Shown: one piece after another, positions 57,537 to 63,963 of the stretch
Layout: every line of letters starts with the position of its first letter
How positions within the stretch are numbered: position 1 is the stretch's first letter
Assembly: GCA_947487765.1 (NCBI GenBank)
Contig: CANKXO010000002.1
Location: 124,001 to 188,000, forward strand
DNA: 64,000 nt
Direction: 5' to 3'
Origin: an uncultured Pseudomonadales bacterium
GTDB taxonomy: Bacteria; Pseudomonadota; Gammaproteobacteria; Pseudomonadales; Cellvibrionaceae
Notes under the pieces: generated by a model
What the model was told of the DNA's origin: nothing
Databases searched by the model: none
Seen by the model: the letters and a program-made list of their open reading frames with translations, nothing else
Program-made: the position numbers and the translations under genes

Positions 57537-58262
57537 TTAATACTGTGCCTCTGTTGCTTGAACGATGACCTCATTTACATTTACATCATCGGGTTGTTCA
57601 ACCGCATATAAGATAGCGCGACCAATAGCATCTGGTGTAATAGCCACTCTACGGAAATCGTCTAACCATTGCTTCGTTTCTTTGTCTGTTGTTGTATTCG
57701 CAAGCTCGCTTTCAACGACACCAGGAGAAACAGTTGTTACGCGTACATTTTTGGATTCCATCCGTAAACCCGTTGAAATCGCCCAGACTGCATACTTAGT
57801 CGCACAATAAACCGCAGCAGTTGGAAACACCGAGTGTGCAGCAATTGAGGCAACATTAATAATATGGCCTCGACCACGCTCCTCCATCAATGGTTGTAGT
57901 GCCTCAATACCATAAAGAACCCCTTTGATGTTTACATCAATCATACGCTCCCATTCACTGACTTTAGCAGCTACTAATGGAGATAAAGGCATCAACCCAG
58001 CGTTATTAACAAGCACATCAATATGACCAAACTCTTCAATCGTCTTATTAACGACTGATTTAAAATTTTCACTGGATGTAACATCTAAAAAATATGCTCT
58101 GGCATAACCACCATTAGCTTTAATCTCTTTAACTAAAGAGTCAAGCCGCTCAATGCGCCTTGCACAAAGAATGACTATATGCCCGGCTTTTGCTAACTCC
58201 TTTGCCGTAGCTTCACCAATACCACTACTGGCTCCTGTAACCATTATAACTTTATCCACCAT
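57537..58262 (-). CDS. Short-chain dehydrogenase/reductase
   Basis: A classical SDR of 241 residues. VTGASSGIGEATAKELA binds the NAD(P) cofactor; VNNAGLMPLSPL is the NNAG motif; the Ser in INVASIAAHS with YCATKYAVWA gives the Ser-Tyr-Lys triad. It resembles YdfG-like serine/3-hydroxy-acid dehydrogenases and general aldehyde/ketone reductases. It is divergently transcribed from an AraC regulator with a large operator-like palindrome between them. Confidence 0.9.
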   Translation of the reverse strand: MVDKVIMVTGASSGIGEATAKELAKAGHIVILCARRIERLDSLVKEIKANGGYARAYFLDVTSSENFKSVVNKTIEEFGHIDVLVNNAGLMPLSPLVAAKVSEWERMIDVNIKGVLYGIEALQPLMEERGRGHIINVASIAAHSVFPTAAVYCATKYAVWAISTGLRMESKNVRVTTVSPGVVESELANTTTDKETKQWLDDFRRVAITPDAIGRAILYAVEQPDDVNVNEVIVQATEAQY

Positions 58263-58352
58263 GTACCCCTTCTTACCTTATTAATCATGTTTTATCGCTC
58301 TTGCCACACAAGAACTCATGACTCTATTTTAGGGATGATATATCGGCTTACG

Positions 58353-58383
58353 AATAGACAATACTCTAGAAGTATTGCCTATT
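58353..58383. promoter_or_regulatory. Operator-like inverted repeat between SDR and AraC genes
   Basis: AATAGACAATACT (58353-58365) and AGTATTGCCTATT (58371-58383) pair over all 13 positions but one, around CTAGA. It lies 90 nt before the SDR start and 86 nt before the araC-type start, the expected place of the regulator's binding site. Confidence 0.7.
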
Positions 58384-58468
58384 TCTCCAGCAGGAAAAAT
58401 ATTCTATAGAAAGGTGGATAACAAGCGATTATGATAAATAAGTCAAGTCACTCATAATTTTAATCATT

Positions 58469-59368
58469 ATGGATAAACAGCAAAGAAATAAACTAACTCA
58501 ATTAGTTGAAAAATTCTCTAGTAAAGAAGGGTTAAATGACACCATCATCCCAAACGTATCTTTTTTCAAAGCTACAGAAATAAATACACCCTTGCCCACT
58601 GTTTACAATCCATCTTTGTGTATCATTGTACAAGGCAGCAAGGACGTTTTACTGGGTAGGCATTTGTATCACTATGGCACGGGTGAATACCTTGTTGCAT
58701 CTGTTGATCTCCCTGTTATTGGAAATATCACTGAAGCAAAAGAATCCAAACCTTATCTTGTGATAAAAATTGACATTGACATAAACTTGCTTTCAGAATT
58801 GCTTATTCATATAGAGCATTCATCTACTGAAAATAATAGATCCGAATGTGGTCTTTTTATCGGGAAAGTAAATCAAACTTTAGGAGAAAGTGTTCTTCGC
58901 TTAATACAACTTTTGGAAACACCAAAAGATATTTCAGCGCTCGCCAAACAGATGCTGCGTGAAATTTATTACCGTATACTTTGCGGAAAACATAGCAATA
59001 TGGTTGCACAGGTTGCAATGAAAGGTAGTCATATGCAACGTATTTCAAGTGTAATACAAAAATTAAAGAGAGACTTTCATCTCTCTGTTACTATGGATGA
59101 ACTGGCTGAGTTTGCTGGGATGAGCAACTCTTCTTTTTATTCCCACTTTAAGTCCGTCACAACAATGAGCCCATTACAATTTCAAAAGTCTATTCGACTC
59201 ATGGAAGCTCGAAACATAATGATGACAAACGGGACAGATGCATCTAGCACAGCGTATCAAGTTGGCTACGAAAGCACCTCACAGTTTAGCAGGGAGTATA
59301 CGCGCATGTTTGGTAATCCCCCAAAGCGGGACATTAACCTTTTAAAAAGTAAACTACATATTTATTAG
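58469..59368 (+). CDS. AraC-family transcription regulator (YqhC-like)
   Basis: A 299-residue regulator. The N-terminal AraC_N-type cupin region has NPSLCIIVQGSKDVLLG and YLVASVDLPVIG; the C-terminal double HTH includes TMDELAEFAGMSNSSFYSHF and AYQVGYESTSQFSREYTRMF, ending with FGNPPKRD. This layout matches YqhC-type activators that control adjacent aldehyde/ketone reductases, which fits the divergent SDR gene. Confidence 0.9.
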   Translation: MDKQQRNKLTQLVEKFSSKEGLNDTIIPNVSFFKATEINTPLPTVYNPSLCIIVQGSKDVLLGRHLYHYGTGEYLVASVDLPVIGNITEAKESKPYLVIKIDIDINLLSELLIHIEHSSTENNRSECGLFIGKVNQTLGESVLRLIQLLETPKDISALAKQMLREIYYRILCGKHSNMVAQVAMKGSHMQRISSVIQKLKRDFHLSVTMDELAEFAGMSNSSFYSHFKSVTTMSPLQFQKSIRLMEARNIMMTNGTDASSTAYQVGYESTSQFSREYTRMFGNPPKRDINLLKSKLHIY

Positions 59369-59449
59369 TGTGCAAACTTTTCTTCCACATAGACCAGTAC
59401 TGACATCGGCATAGGGAAACATTCACGCCGTAAACCACAAATGCAGGTA

Positions 59450-59496
59450 CTGCATCAAACCGCCCACCCTGCTGGGTTCATTGCACAAGCGCAACC
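59450..59496 (-). repeat. Junction-like repeat, copy 1
   Basis: 40 of 47 bases match the copy at 60812-60858. On the minus strand one frame reads N-P-A-G-W-A before a stop, like the NPxGWxDPLGL junction before variable C-terminal toxin domains of RHS proteins. It has no intact gene attached and appears to be a remnant. Confidence 0.5.
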
Positions 59497-59516
59497 TGCT
59501 CACTTTATTATTCAGA

Positions 59517-59580
59517 CACAAAAAAGCCTAGCGGTTATTGCTAGGCTTTAAATGATTTCAAGTGTACCTGACCCCTTGAT
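59517..59580 (-). repeat. 64-bp terminator repeat, copy 1
   Basis: Exact 64-bp match to 62749-62812. AGCCTAGC and GCTAGGCT form an 8-bp stem that on the minus strand runs into six T; the conserved tail to the right of the hairpin ends TGACCCCTTGAT. Acts as a terminator for the minus-strand array. Confidence 0.85.
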
Positions 59581-59600
59581 TTGTTTTAAGCGATAAACAA

Positions 59601-59633
59601 AAAGCCCAGCCTTCTCTACAATGGCTGAGCTTT
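59601..59633 (-). terminator. Terminator hairpin of the Sel1-repeat gene
   Basis: AAAGCCCAGCC (59601-59611) pairs with GGCTGAGCTTT (59623-59633) with one mismatch; on the minus strand the stem ends in T. It is 28 nt beyond the stop of the 59661 gene and resembles the hairpin at 61741-61775. Confidence 0.75.
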
Positions 59634-59660
59634 AAATAAATGCGTCCCCTTTGGCTTTTG

Positions 59661-60137
59661 TTATGTTTCACCTCTGACAACCTGAAGCTCATTCTTTGCT
59701 CCTTCCGACCCTTCGAGAGCAGCTTCTTCTAGCAAGGCTAGCCCTCGTACCTTATCAAGTGGATTTCCATCAGTACCGTAATACAAACTAAAACCGAACG
59801 TAAATTTCGTATGGGTATGGCCTTGAGAAATAGCGCGTTCAAAATACTTGGTGGCTTCCTTGTAGCTTTGAGGCACATCATCACCATACAGGTGATTTAC
59901 TCCCATCCAGTATGACGCATCAGCAATACCATTCTCTGAGGCTTGTATTTTCAACTTGACACTTCGCTTAGAAAACTCCTCTTCGGACTCCCCAAATTCA
60001 GTCAAGCTAAAAGTAGAGTATAAATTGAGAGCAAATGGGTCTTCGATATCAATAAAACGTTTAATTAATTTATAGAGTTTCCCAGCATCACCTTTTTCAG
60101 ATAAATCGAGAGCTATTCTCTTGAGATCATCATCCAT
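59661..60137 (-). CDS. Sel1-repeat (SLR/TPR-like) protein, possible immunity protein
   Basis: A 158-residue soluble protein. ADASYWMGVNHLYGDDVPQS followed by YKEATKYFERAISQGH and GLALLEEAALEGSEGA are Sel1-like alpha/alpha repeats. ATG 60137 has AGGA 8 nt upstream; an earlier in-frame codon at 60155 lacks one. SLR proteins are frequent as immunity or accessory proteins in toxin loci, and this gene is the leftmost of the minus-strand array; that role is inference. Confidence 0.65.
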   Translation of the reverse strand: MDDDLKRIALDLSEKGDAGKLYKLIKRFIDIEDPFALNLYSTFSLTEFGESEEEFSKRSVKLKIQASENGIADASYWMGVNHLYGDDVPQSYKEATKYFERAISQGHTHTKFTFGFSLYYGTDGNPLDKVRGLALLEEAALEGSEGAKNELQVVRGET

Positions 60138-60197
60138 TCTATATTCCTGAAACATAACTGCTTAATAAAAGGGCCCTGCGAGCCATTTATTTTATTT

Positions 60198-60527
60198 TTA
60201 CGTTTTCTTATTTAGAAGTTCATAACCGAATTTTATTCCTTCAGGTAAAACATAATACTTTTCATCTATGTAACCAATATACATTGATTTTGTTGACTCA
60301 TTTGAGAACCAACCAGAAGCTAATGCAAATTGTATAGCAAGTGCTACGAACTTTGGTCTAACTTCAAAATGCCAATCATATGGGTCAATGTATAAAATAT
60401 TACTAGTTTCACCTTCTTTGTGAACACGAATATGAGTATCTTTAACCCCATCGATATCATTATCATCTAACACCCAATTAAATTGAGTAGCGTTAACGAC
60501 TATTTTTCTTTTGACTGATCTACTCAT
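60198..60527 (-). CDS. Hypothetical small protein of the toxin/immunity array
   Basis: A 109-residue soluble protein, not recognised: IVVNATQFNWVLDDNDIDG and LYIDPYDWHFEVRPKFVALA. ATG 60527 overlaps the stop of the preceding 62-residue gene by 8 nt, so the pair is translationally coupled. A longer GTG start at 60539 adds four residues. Its place in the array suggests an immunity or accessory role. Confidence 0.55.
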   Translation of the reverse strand: MSRSVKRKIVVNATQFNWVLDDNDIDGVKDTHIRVHKEGETSNILYIDPYDWHFEVRPKFVALAIQFALASGWFSNESTKSMYIGYIDEKYYVLPEGIKFGYELLNKKT

Positions 60528-60708
60528 TATTTTTATCACGAGCTACCTTAATAGCTTCTATAAATTGTTGAACAAGGGTTTCTGCTTCAGTTAAAGGAAT
60601 TTCTATTTCAGTGTTTGCTATTACACCATCGCCTAACATCGATTTACCTTCTAAATCGATGTCAGTAATATTTATATCCGGGTGAATATTCCATACTTCG
60701 AGATTCAC
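60520..60708 (-). CDS. Hypothetical 62-residue protein coupled to the 60198 gene
   Basis: An acidic protein starting at GTG 60708 (MNLEVWNIHPDINITDIDLE). ANTEIEIPLTEAETLVQQFI suggests one amphipathic helix. No family recognised. Overlaps the next gene by 8 nt. Just upstream, a short frame of about 25 codons (ending YIMVV, stop overlapping the GTG) may be another toxin tail, but it is too short to claim. Confidence 0.5.
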   Translation of the reverse strand: MNLEVWNIHPDINITDIDLEGKSMLGDGVIANTEIEIPLTEAETLVQQFIEAIKVARDKNNE

Positions 60709-60811
60709 ACAACCATTATGTATATCCCAAGTCCCTCAATATAGCTTTTGAGATATTCAATGGAATTACATTTTATCAGGTTTTAACTCATAATTGCCTT
60801 TGCTGCAGGCG

Positions 60812-60858
60812 CTGCACTAAATTGCCCACCCTGCTGGATTCACTGCCCAAGCGCAACC
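60812..60858 (-). repeat. Junction-like repeat, copy 2
   Basis: Matches 59450-59496 at 40 of 47 bases; again N-P-A-G-W-A then a stop on the minus strand. It precedes the 60708/60527 gene pair by about 100 nt, as expected for the remnant of a displaced toxin C-terminus. The rest of 60709-61077 holds no gene. Confidence 0.5.
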
Positions 60859-60911
60859 GGTCTTATTGCACACCCAATAAACCGGTGCTGATCTATTGCT
60901 CGGACATAAAA

Positions 60912-60933
60912 AAACCGCCTTTAACAGCGGTTT
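60912..60933. terminator. Hairpin terminator in the array
   Basis: AAACCGC (60912-60918) and GCGGTTT (60927-60933) pair perfectly over an 8-nt loop; seven or more A/T flank it on the left, so on the minus strand the stem runs into a T-run. It probably ends the transcript of the 61078 gene. Confidence 0.7.
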
Positions 60934-61077
60934 CTAAAATAATGTGAGATATGACATTTCTGCTCTAATTGCATGGTGTGATTGATCCCACGACGTAAAA
61001 TACGTTACTTTGATAATACTGTCAAATATCAGCCTATCTATCAGTTAAAGTTCAATCTGACCCCACATATTCCAAGG

Positions 61078-61371
61078 TTAGCAATATTTTTTATTTAGCC
61101 ATTCACCGGTTTTTTTAACTAATGGTTCCGATTCTGAATTCAATGCAGTTACCGTAAAACCGGACCATGTGTCCCAGTCGATACTAACTATTCCATCTGA
61201 ATTAACAAAAACTTGAAATTTTTCATTTAACCCTTTTACGTATTCACTATTCTTTCTTAGCTCAAACTCTCGACACAACTTCCATCTAACAAACCTATAA
61301 GCCAGTGATGGAATATTATTAACGGCCACTGTTAATCTATTACTAGAATCTCTGTATTCGCTATATTTCAA
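61078..61371 (-). CDS. Hypothetical 97-residue protein, possible immunity protein
   Basis: A basic-then-acidic soluble protein, not recognised: RFVRWKLCREFELRKNSEYV, FQVFVNSDGIVSIDWDTWSG. The start is TTG 61371 with AAGGTG 7 nt upstream. Directly upstream, a frame ending LLKYFLEGD stops at the TGA touching this TTG, as a toxin tail would, but only 20 codons are open. Role inferred from context. Confidence 0.55.
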   Translation of the reverse strand: MKYSEYRDSSNRLTVAVNNIPSLAYRFVRWKLCREFELRKNSEYVKGLNEKFQVFVNSDGIVSIDWDTWSGFTVTALNSESEPLVKKTGEWLNKKYC

Positions 61372-61405
61372 TCAATCACCTTCTAAAAAATATTTTAGCA
61401 AGCTC

Positions 61406-61738
61406 TTGAAGAGAGGAAACTGTGGTGTGTTGGCTTACTATCAAACACAGCAAGCCAAGCAACGGATTGAACAGCGGCTAGACGTACAGGGAAGTACTCA
61501 TACTGGGAGCGCAGGGGCAATAAAAGAAAAGCCTAAACCTGAGAATGTGATTACACTACAACTGCCTGAAACATCCGATGCACAACAGCGTTATATTCTC
61601 ACGCTTGAGCAATTAGCGATTAAGCCCGTTAACACGAATGAGTTACCGGTGAATAATGAAGCACTAGATAGCGAGACAAGTGATACCGAAGACGAACAAC
61701 CGCAAAGTGTCTTTGATCGCATTGCGCAGCACCTCTAA
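61406..61738 (+). CDS. Hypothetical plus-strand ORF, possibly a gene fragment
   Basis: An open frame of 110 codons on the strand opposite to the rest of the array. It starts at TTG 61406 or GTG 61427 and ends exactly at the shared terminator repeat. The product is Gln/Glu-rich, hydrophilic and has no signal: AYYQTQQAKQRIEQRLDVQG, QRYILTLEQLAIKP, with an acidic region near residue 90. No family recognised; the lack of a clear start suggests the 3' end of a broken gene. Confidence 0.4.
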   Translation: MKRGNCGVLAYYQTQQAKQRIEQRLDVQGSTHTGSAGAIKEKPKPENVITLQLPETSDAQQRYILTLEQLAIKPVNTNELPVNNEALDSETSDTEDEQPQSVFDRIAQHL

Positions 61739-61744
61739 ACAAAA

Positions 61745-61773
61745 AGCCCAGCCTTTTCTACAATGGCTGGACT
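61745..61773 (-). terminator. Terminator hairpin of the 61831 gene, repeat family member
   Basis: AGCCCAGCC (61745-61753) pairs with GGCTGGACT (61765-61773) with one mismatch, and on the minus strand runs into T5. The flanking TTTAAATGATTTCAAGT and CTGACCCCTTGAT to its right are shared with the 59517 and 62749 repeats. Confidence 0.8.
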
Positions 61774-61830
61774 TTAAATGATTTCAAGTACTCTGACCCC
61801 TTGATTCTAGCGTCCCCTTTTCTCCGATTT

Positions 61831-62613
61831 TTATTTTCTCCATTGGTCTAGCCATTTTTCAACAAAGCTAGGATATTCAATATCGCTTTCGCCATCAACC
61901 TTTTCAGGTTCATCAACCATCACTCCTGCAGCCTTAGCCTTTTTTCTATCAAACCAATTAGCTGGGTATACCAAATTATCTTCATCAAAATAATATACAC
62001 CAGACCGTAAACCTTCAATCAAGTTTTCAATATGGCTTAATAGACTAGGAGCAAGCATTGTTCCAAAACCTTCACGCGAAACAAATAGCAGTCCAGCGAA
62101 TCCTTTTTCCTGCCCTACTCCATATAAAATATAATGCCCGTCAGAATAAAACAATGGCACAAATGACTTAACATTTTTTATATCTATAGGTTCTTGTAAC
62201 TCTCCATCTAGGTCATATTCAATATTAAAATTTCCACCAACATTCTGATAACCATTTACATTAAAGCCATCATCAATACCCCAGTCACTAAAGAAAGTAT
62301 TTTTTTTAGTCTTATTTTTATACTGAATAAGCAATTCATCATAGGAAAGGATATTTAAATTCCAAAAAAAGTTAGCCTTTCCTGAATTTATCAACAAATT
62401 AAACTCTTTAGCATTATGTAGAATATTACAAAATTCCAGCGGCAATTCATAATCAACTATTTTACTAAGTTCAGAGCATCGATTAAGACTATCGCTTTCA
62501 TCTTGGATAATACTTTTTACATATAACAGCTGTTCTTCAATATCATCATTTGCCATACAACTCTCCGAAAAGAATATGATCATTAAAAGATTTATAAATA
62601 CCCTCACACTCAT
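61831..62613 (-). CDS. Exported hypothetical protein, probable immunity protein
   Basis: A 260-residue protein with a signal peptide (MSVRVFINLLMIIFFSESCMA). The central part (YSDGHYILYGVGQEKGFAGL, FVSREGFGTMLAPSLLSHIE) faintly resembles SMI1/SUKH-type immunity proteins, but I am not confident. It starts two bases after the stop of a 5'-truncated coding fragment (62616-62747), the spacing of a toxin-immunity pair. A periplasmic location would imply a toxin acting in the periplasm or on entry. Confidence 0.6.
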   Translation of the reverse strand: MSVRVFINLLMIIFFSESCMANDDIEEQLLYVKSIIQDESDSLNRCSELSKIVDYELPLEFCNILHNAKEFNLLINSGKANFFWNLNILSYDELLIQYKNKTKKNTFFSDWGIDDGFNVNGYQNVGGNFNIEYDLDGELQEPIDIKNVKSFVPLFYSDGHYILYGVGQEKGFAGLLFVSREGFGTMLAPSLLSHIENLIEGLRSGVYYFDEDNLVYPANWFDRKKAKAAGVMVDEPEKVDGESDIEYPSFVEKWLDQWRK

Positions 62614-62615
62614 AA

Positions 62616-62747
62616 TTAAAGACCAAACTTACCATCACTAAAATAAAAACTAACCGGACCTGTTGGAACAACCAAATATTTAGCCCCATTTTTTCCTTGC
62701 CGAACAGCACGGCCACACACTTGACCCGACAGGGTATTATTTTTCAG
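62616..62747 (-). pseudogene. 5'-truncated toxin C-terminal fragment
   Basis: An open frame of 43 codons without a start codon; a TGA lies directly before it. The product ends LVVPTGPVSFYFSDGKFGL and begins NNTLSGQVCGRAVRQGKNGA. It abuts the terminator repeat on its 5' side and the 61831 gene on its 3' side (2-nt gap). Interpreted as the tail of a displaced polymorphic-toxin C-terminus; the toxin class is not recognised. Confidence 0.6.
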
Positions 62748-62748
62748 T

Positions 62749-62812
62749 CACAAAAAAGCCTAGCGGTTATTGCTAGGCTTTAAATGATTTCAAGTGTACC
62801 TGACCCCTTGAT
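62749..62812 (-). repeat. 64-bp terminator repeat, copy 2
   Basis: Identical over 64 bases to 59517-59580. It lies between the 62865 gene (whose transcript it should terminate) and the truncated toxin tail of the next cassette. Confidence 0.85.
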
Positions 62813-62838
62813 CCTTTGATCCTTTGATCCTTTGATCC
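62808..62838. repeat. 8-bp tandem repeat TTTGATCC
   Basis: Almost four copies of TTTGATCC (the first lacking one T) extend from the end of the 64-bp repeat. Probably replication slippage of the TTGAT end of that repeat. Confidence 0.85.
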
Positions 62839-62864
62839 TAAAACGCAAATATGAACTTCGTTTT

Positions 62865-63347
62865 TTAATTTCTCAGCGCCTTTGGTTTAAATATATAGCG
62901 ATCAGATACACAGGAATCAATATCTTCCCTAACAGATTCCCAAGAATTATTTCCACTTTTTACTTTTTGAAACAAGTTTTCATTCGCGATTTCAATGACG
63001 CCATTAGAAAGCAAAAAACTAGATAAGCCTTCACTTTCAGCTATGGAGAACTCTAAACAATGCGCCAAAGTGTTCTTATCAAATACCAAACAATTACCTT
63101 CTGGACCAAACTCTATCTCAACTCTTGAGTCACTTTTACTGTCAATGATAGAGCAACCATATCCATGAAACATAAACTTAACTCCCTCTTCGGTTACACC
63201 ACTATGATCGATTTCATCCATCATATATTTATAGAATATATTCTCTCTTTTGATACCAAAATGATCGGCTAGTATATCTACTGCTATTTTTTTCTGCCTA
63301 ACGATTATTTCAATCCCTTTAATCAATTTATCTAAATTAACATTCAT
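62865..63347 (-). CDS. DUF6896-like probable immunity protein
   Basis: A 160-residue soluble protein. GVKFMFHGYGCSI and VEIEFGPEGNCLVFD, with an N-terminal helical part (IKGIEIIVRQKKIAVDILAD), resemble the DUF6896 immunity-type family from memory. It begins one base after the stop of the ParB-like toxin remnant. This direct toxin-then-immunity order supports an immunity role against that nuclease. Confidence 0.65.
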   Translation of the reverse strand: MNVNLDKLIKGIEIIVRQKKIAVDILADHFGIKRENIFYKYMMDEIDHSGVTEEGVKFMFHGYGCSIIDSKSDSRVEIEFGPEGNCLVFDKNTLAHCLEFSIAESEGLSSFLLSNGVIEIANENLFQKVKSGNNSWESVREDIDSCVSDRYIFKPKALRN

Positions 63348-63348
63348 A

Positions 63349-63686
63349 TTAAAAATCCAATCCCGAGAACACCATATCAGCTAAACGATGAGTCGGATCA
63401 TTCTTTTTAAAATTAGGAGTTACACCTGGATCAATACCTATATCTACTTTAGCAATTTTTGAAGCGATATATCGATGTTGCATTTCTACAATCACATCCC
63501 CACCTACTTTGATAGGGGGAATTTATCTCCCTTCAACATATCCTCTACAAATCTTTCCAGCCGTAGTATAGAGATATTTTTCTGCCTAGCAACTAACCTA
63601 ACACCAGATAAACTACGTTTTATTAGCTCCTCAGTTAGCTTTACTGATCCAGAAACTACGACTGTAATCTTTAAACATAGAACAGC
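63349..63686 (-). pseudogene. ParB-nuclease-like toxin C-terminal fragment with frameshift
   Basis: Two overlapping frames make one protein. The upstream frame runs from a TAG at 63687 and reads VVVSGSVKLTEELIKRSL, then SILRLERFVEDMLKGDKFP. At a run of five C on the minus strand (63515-63519) the frame is lost; one extra base restores PPIKVGGDVIVEMQHRYIAS and on to MVFSGLDF. KFPPI-x-V-(x)2-D-V-I-V with (Q/H)HRY-I-A resembles ParB-like nuclease toxins. There is no start codon, so it is both 5'-truncated and frameshifted. Confidence 0.65.
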
Positions 63687-63716
63687 CTAGAAACAATGGC
63701 TAAGCTTTAAATAATT
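63680..63716 (-). repeat. Degenerate member of the terminator repeat family
   Basis: GAACAGCCTAGAAACAATGG followed by CTAAGCTTTAAATAATTTCT resembles the hairpin and TTTAAAT tail of the repeats at 59.5, 61.7 and 62.8 kb. The 5' limit of the ParB-like fragment falls inside it. Confidence 0.5.
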
Positions 63717-63723
63717 TCTATTA

Positions 63724-63963
63724 TTACGCCAGAACCTTATAGATAAAAATCGATTTCTTTCCTTTGTAGTATTCAGATCTCAGGATGAGTCTATTACTAT
63801 CATAGGCTGCTTCTTGCATCCAAGCTTGTGCTTGGCCAACAGTAACTTGCTTATAATATGGAACTAAAATATAGCCATCGGGATACATTTTAATGAGACC
63901 ATCCAAGTCATTCCAAGCATTTATCCATGCTTCTTCTTGCTCTGTATTACTTAAGGCCATCAT
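63724..63963 (-). CDS. Small 79-residue protein, possible immunity protein
   Basis: A soluble protein starting MMALSNTEQEEAWINAWNDL (ATG 63963 or 63960), with VTVGQAQAWMQEAAYDSNRL and a C-terminal SEYYKGKKSIFIYKVLA. I do not recognise a family. Its first 14 nt overlap the end of another frame that enters from the right edge. Same strand and spacing as the other array genes. Confidence 0.5.
   Translation of the reverse strand: MMALSNTEQEEAWINAWNDLDGLIKMYPDGYILVPYYKQVTVGQAQAWMQEAAYDSNRLILRSEYYKGKKSIFIYKVLA

Noticed and set aside
59369-59512. Plus-strand reading of the junction repeat as a coding tail
   Set aside because: The second copy carries in-frame stops on that strand, and the array genes run on the minus strand.
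60138-60200. Toxin tail before the Sel1-repeat gene
   Set aside because: Only about 16-20 open codons in each frame, with no resemblance to a protein end.
61406-61738. Transposase or integrase fragment
   Set aside because: No recognisable transposase motif; kept only as a hypothetical ORF.
59517-62812. Integron attC sites or a CRISPR array
   Set aside because: The repeats are hairpin terminators of unequal spacing, without attC core boxes and without regular spacers.
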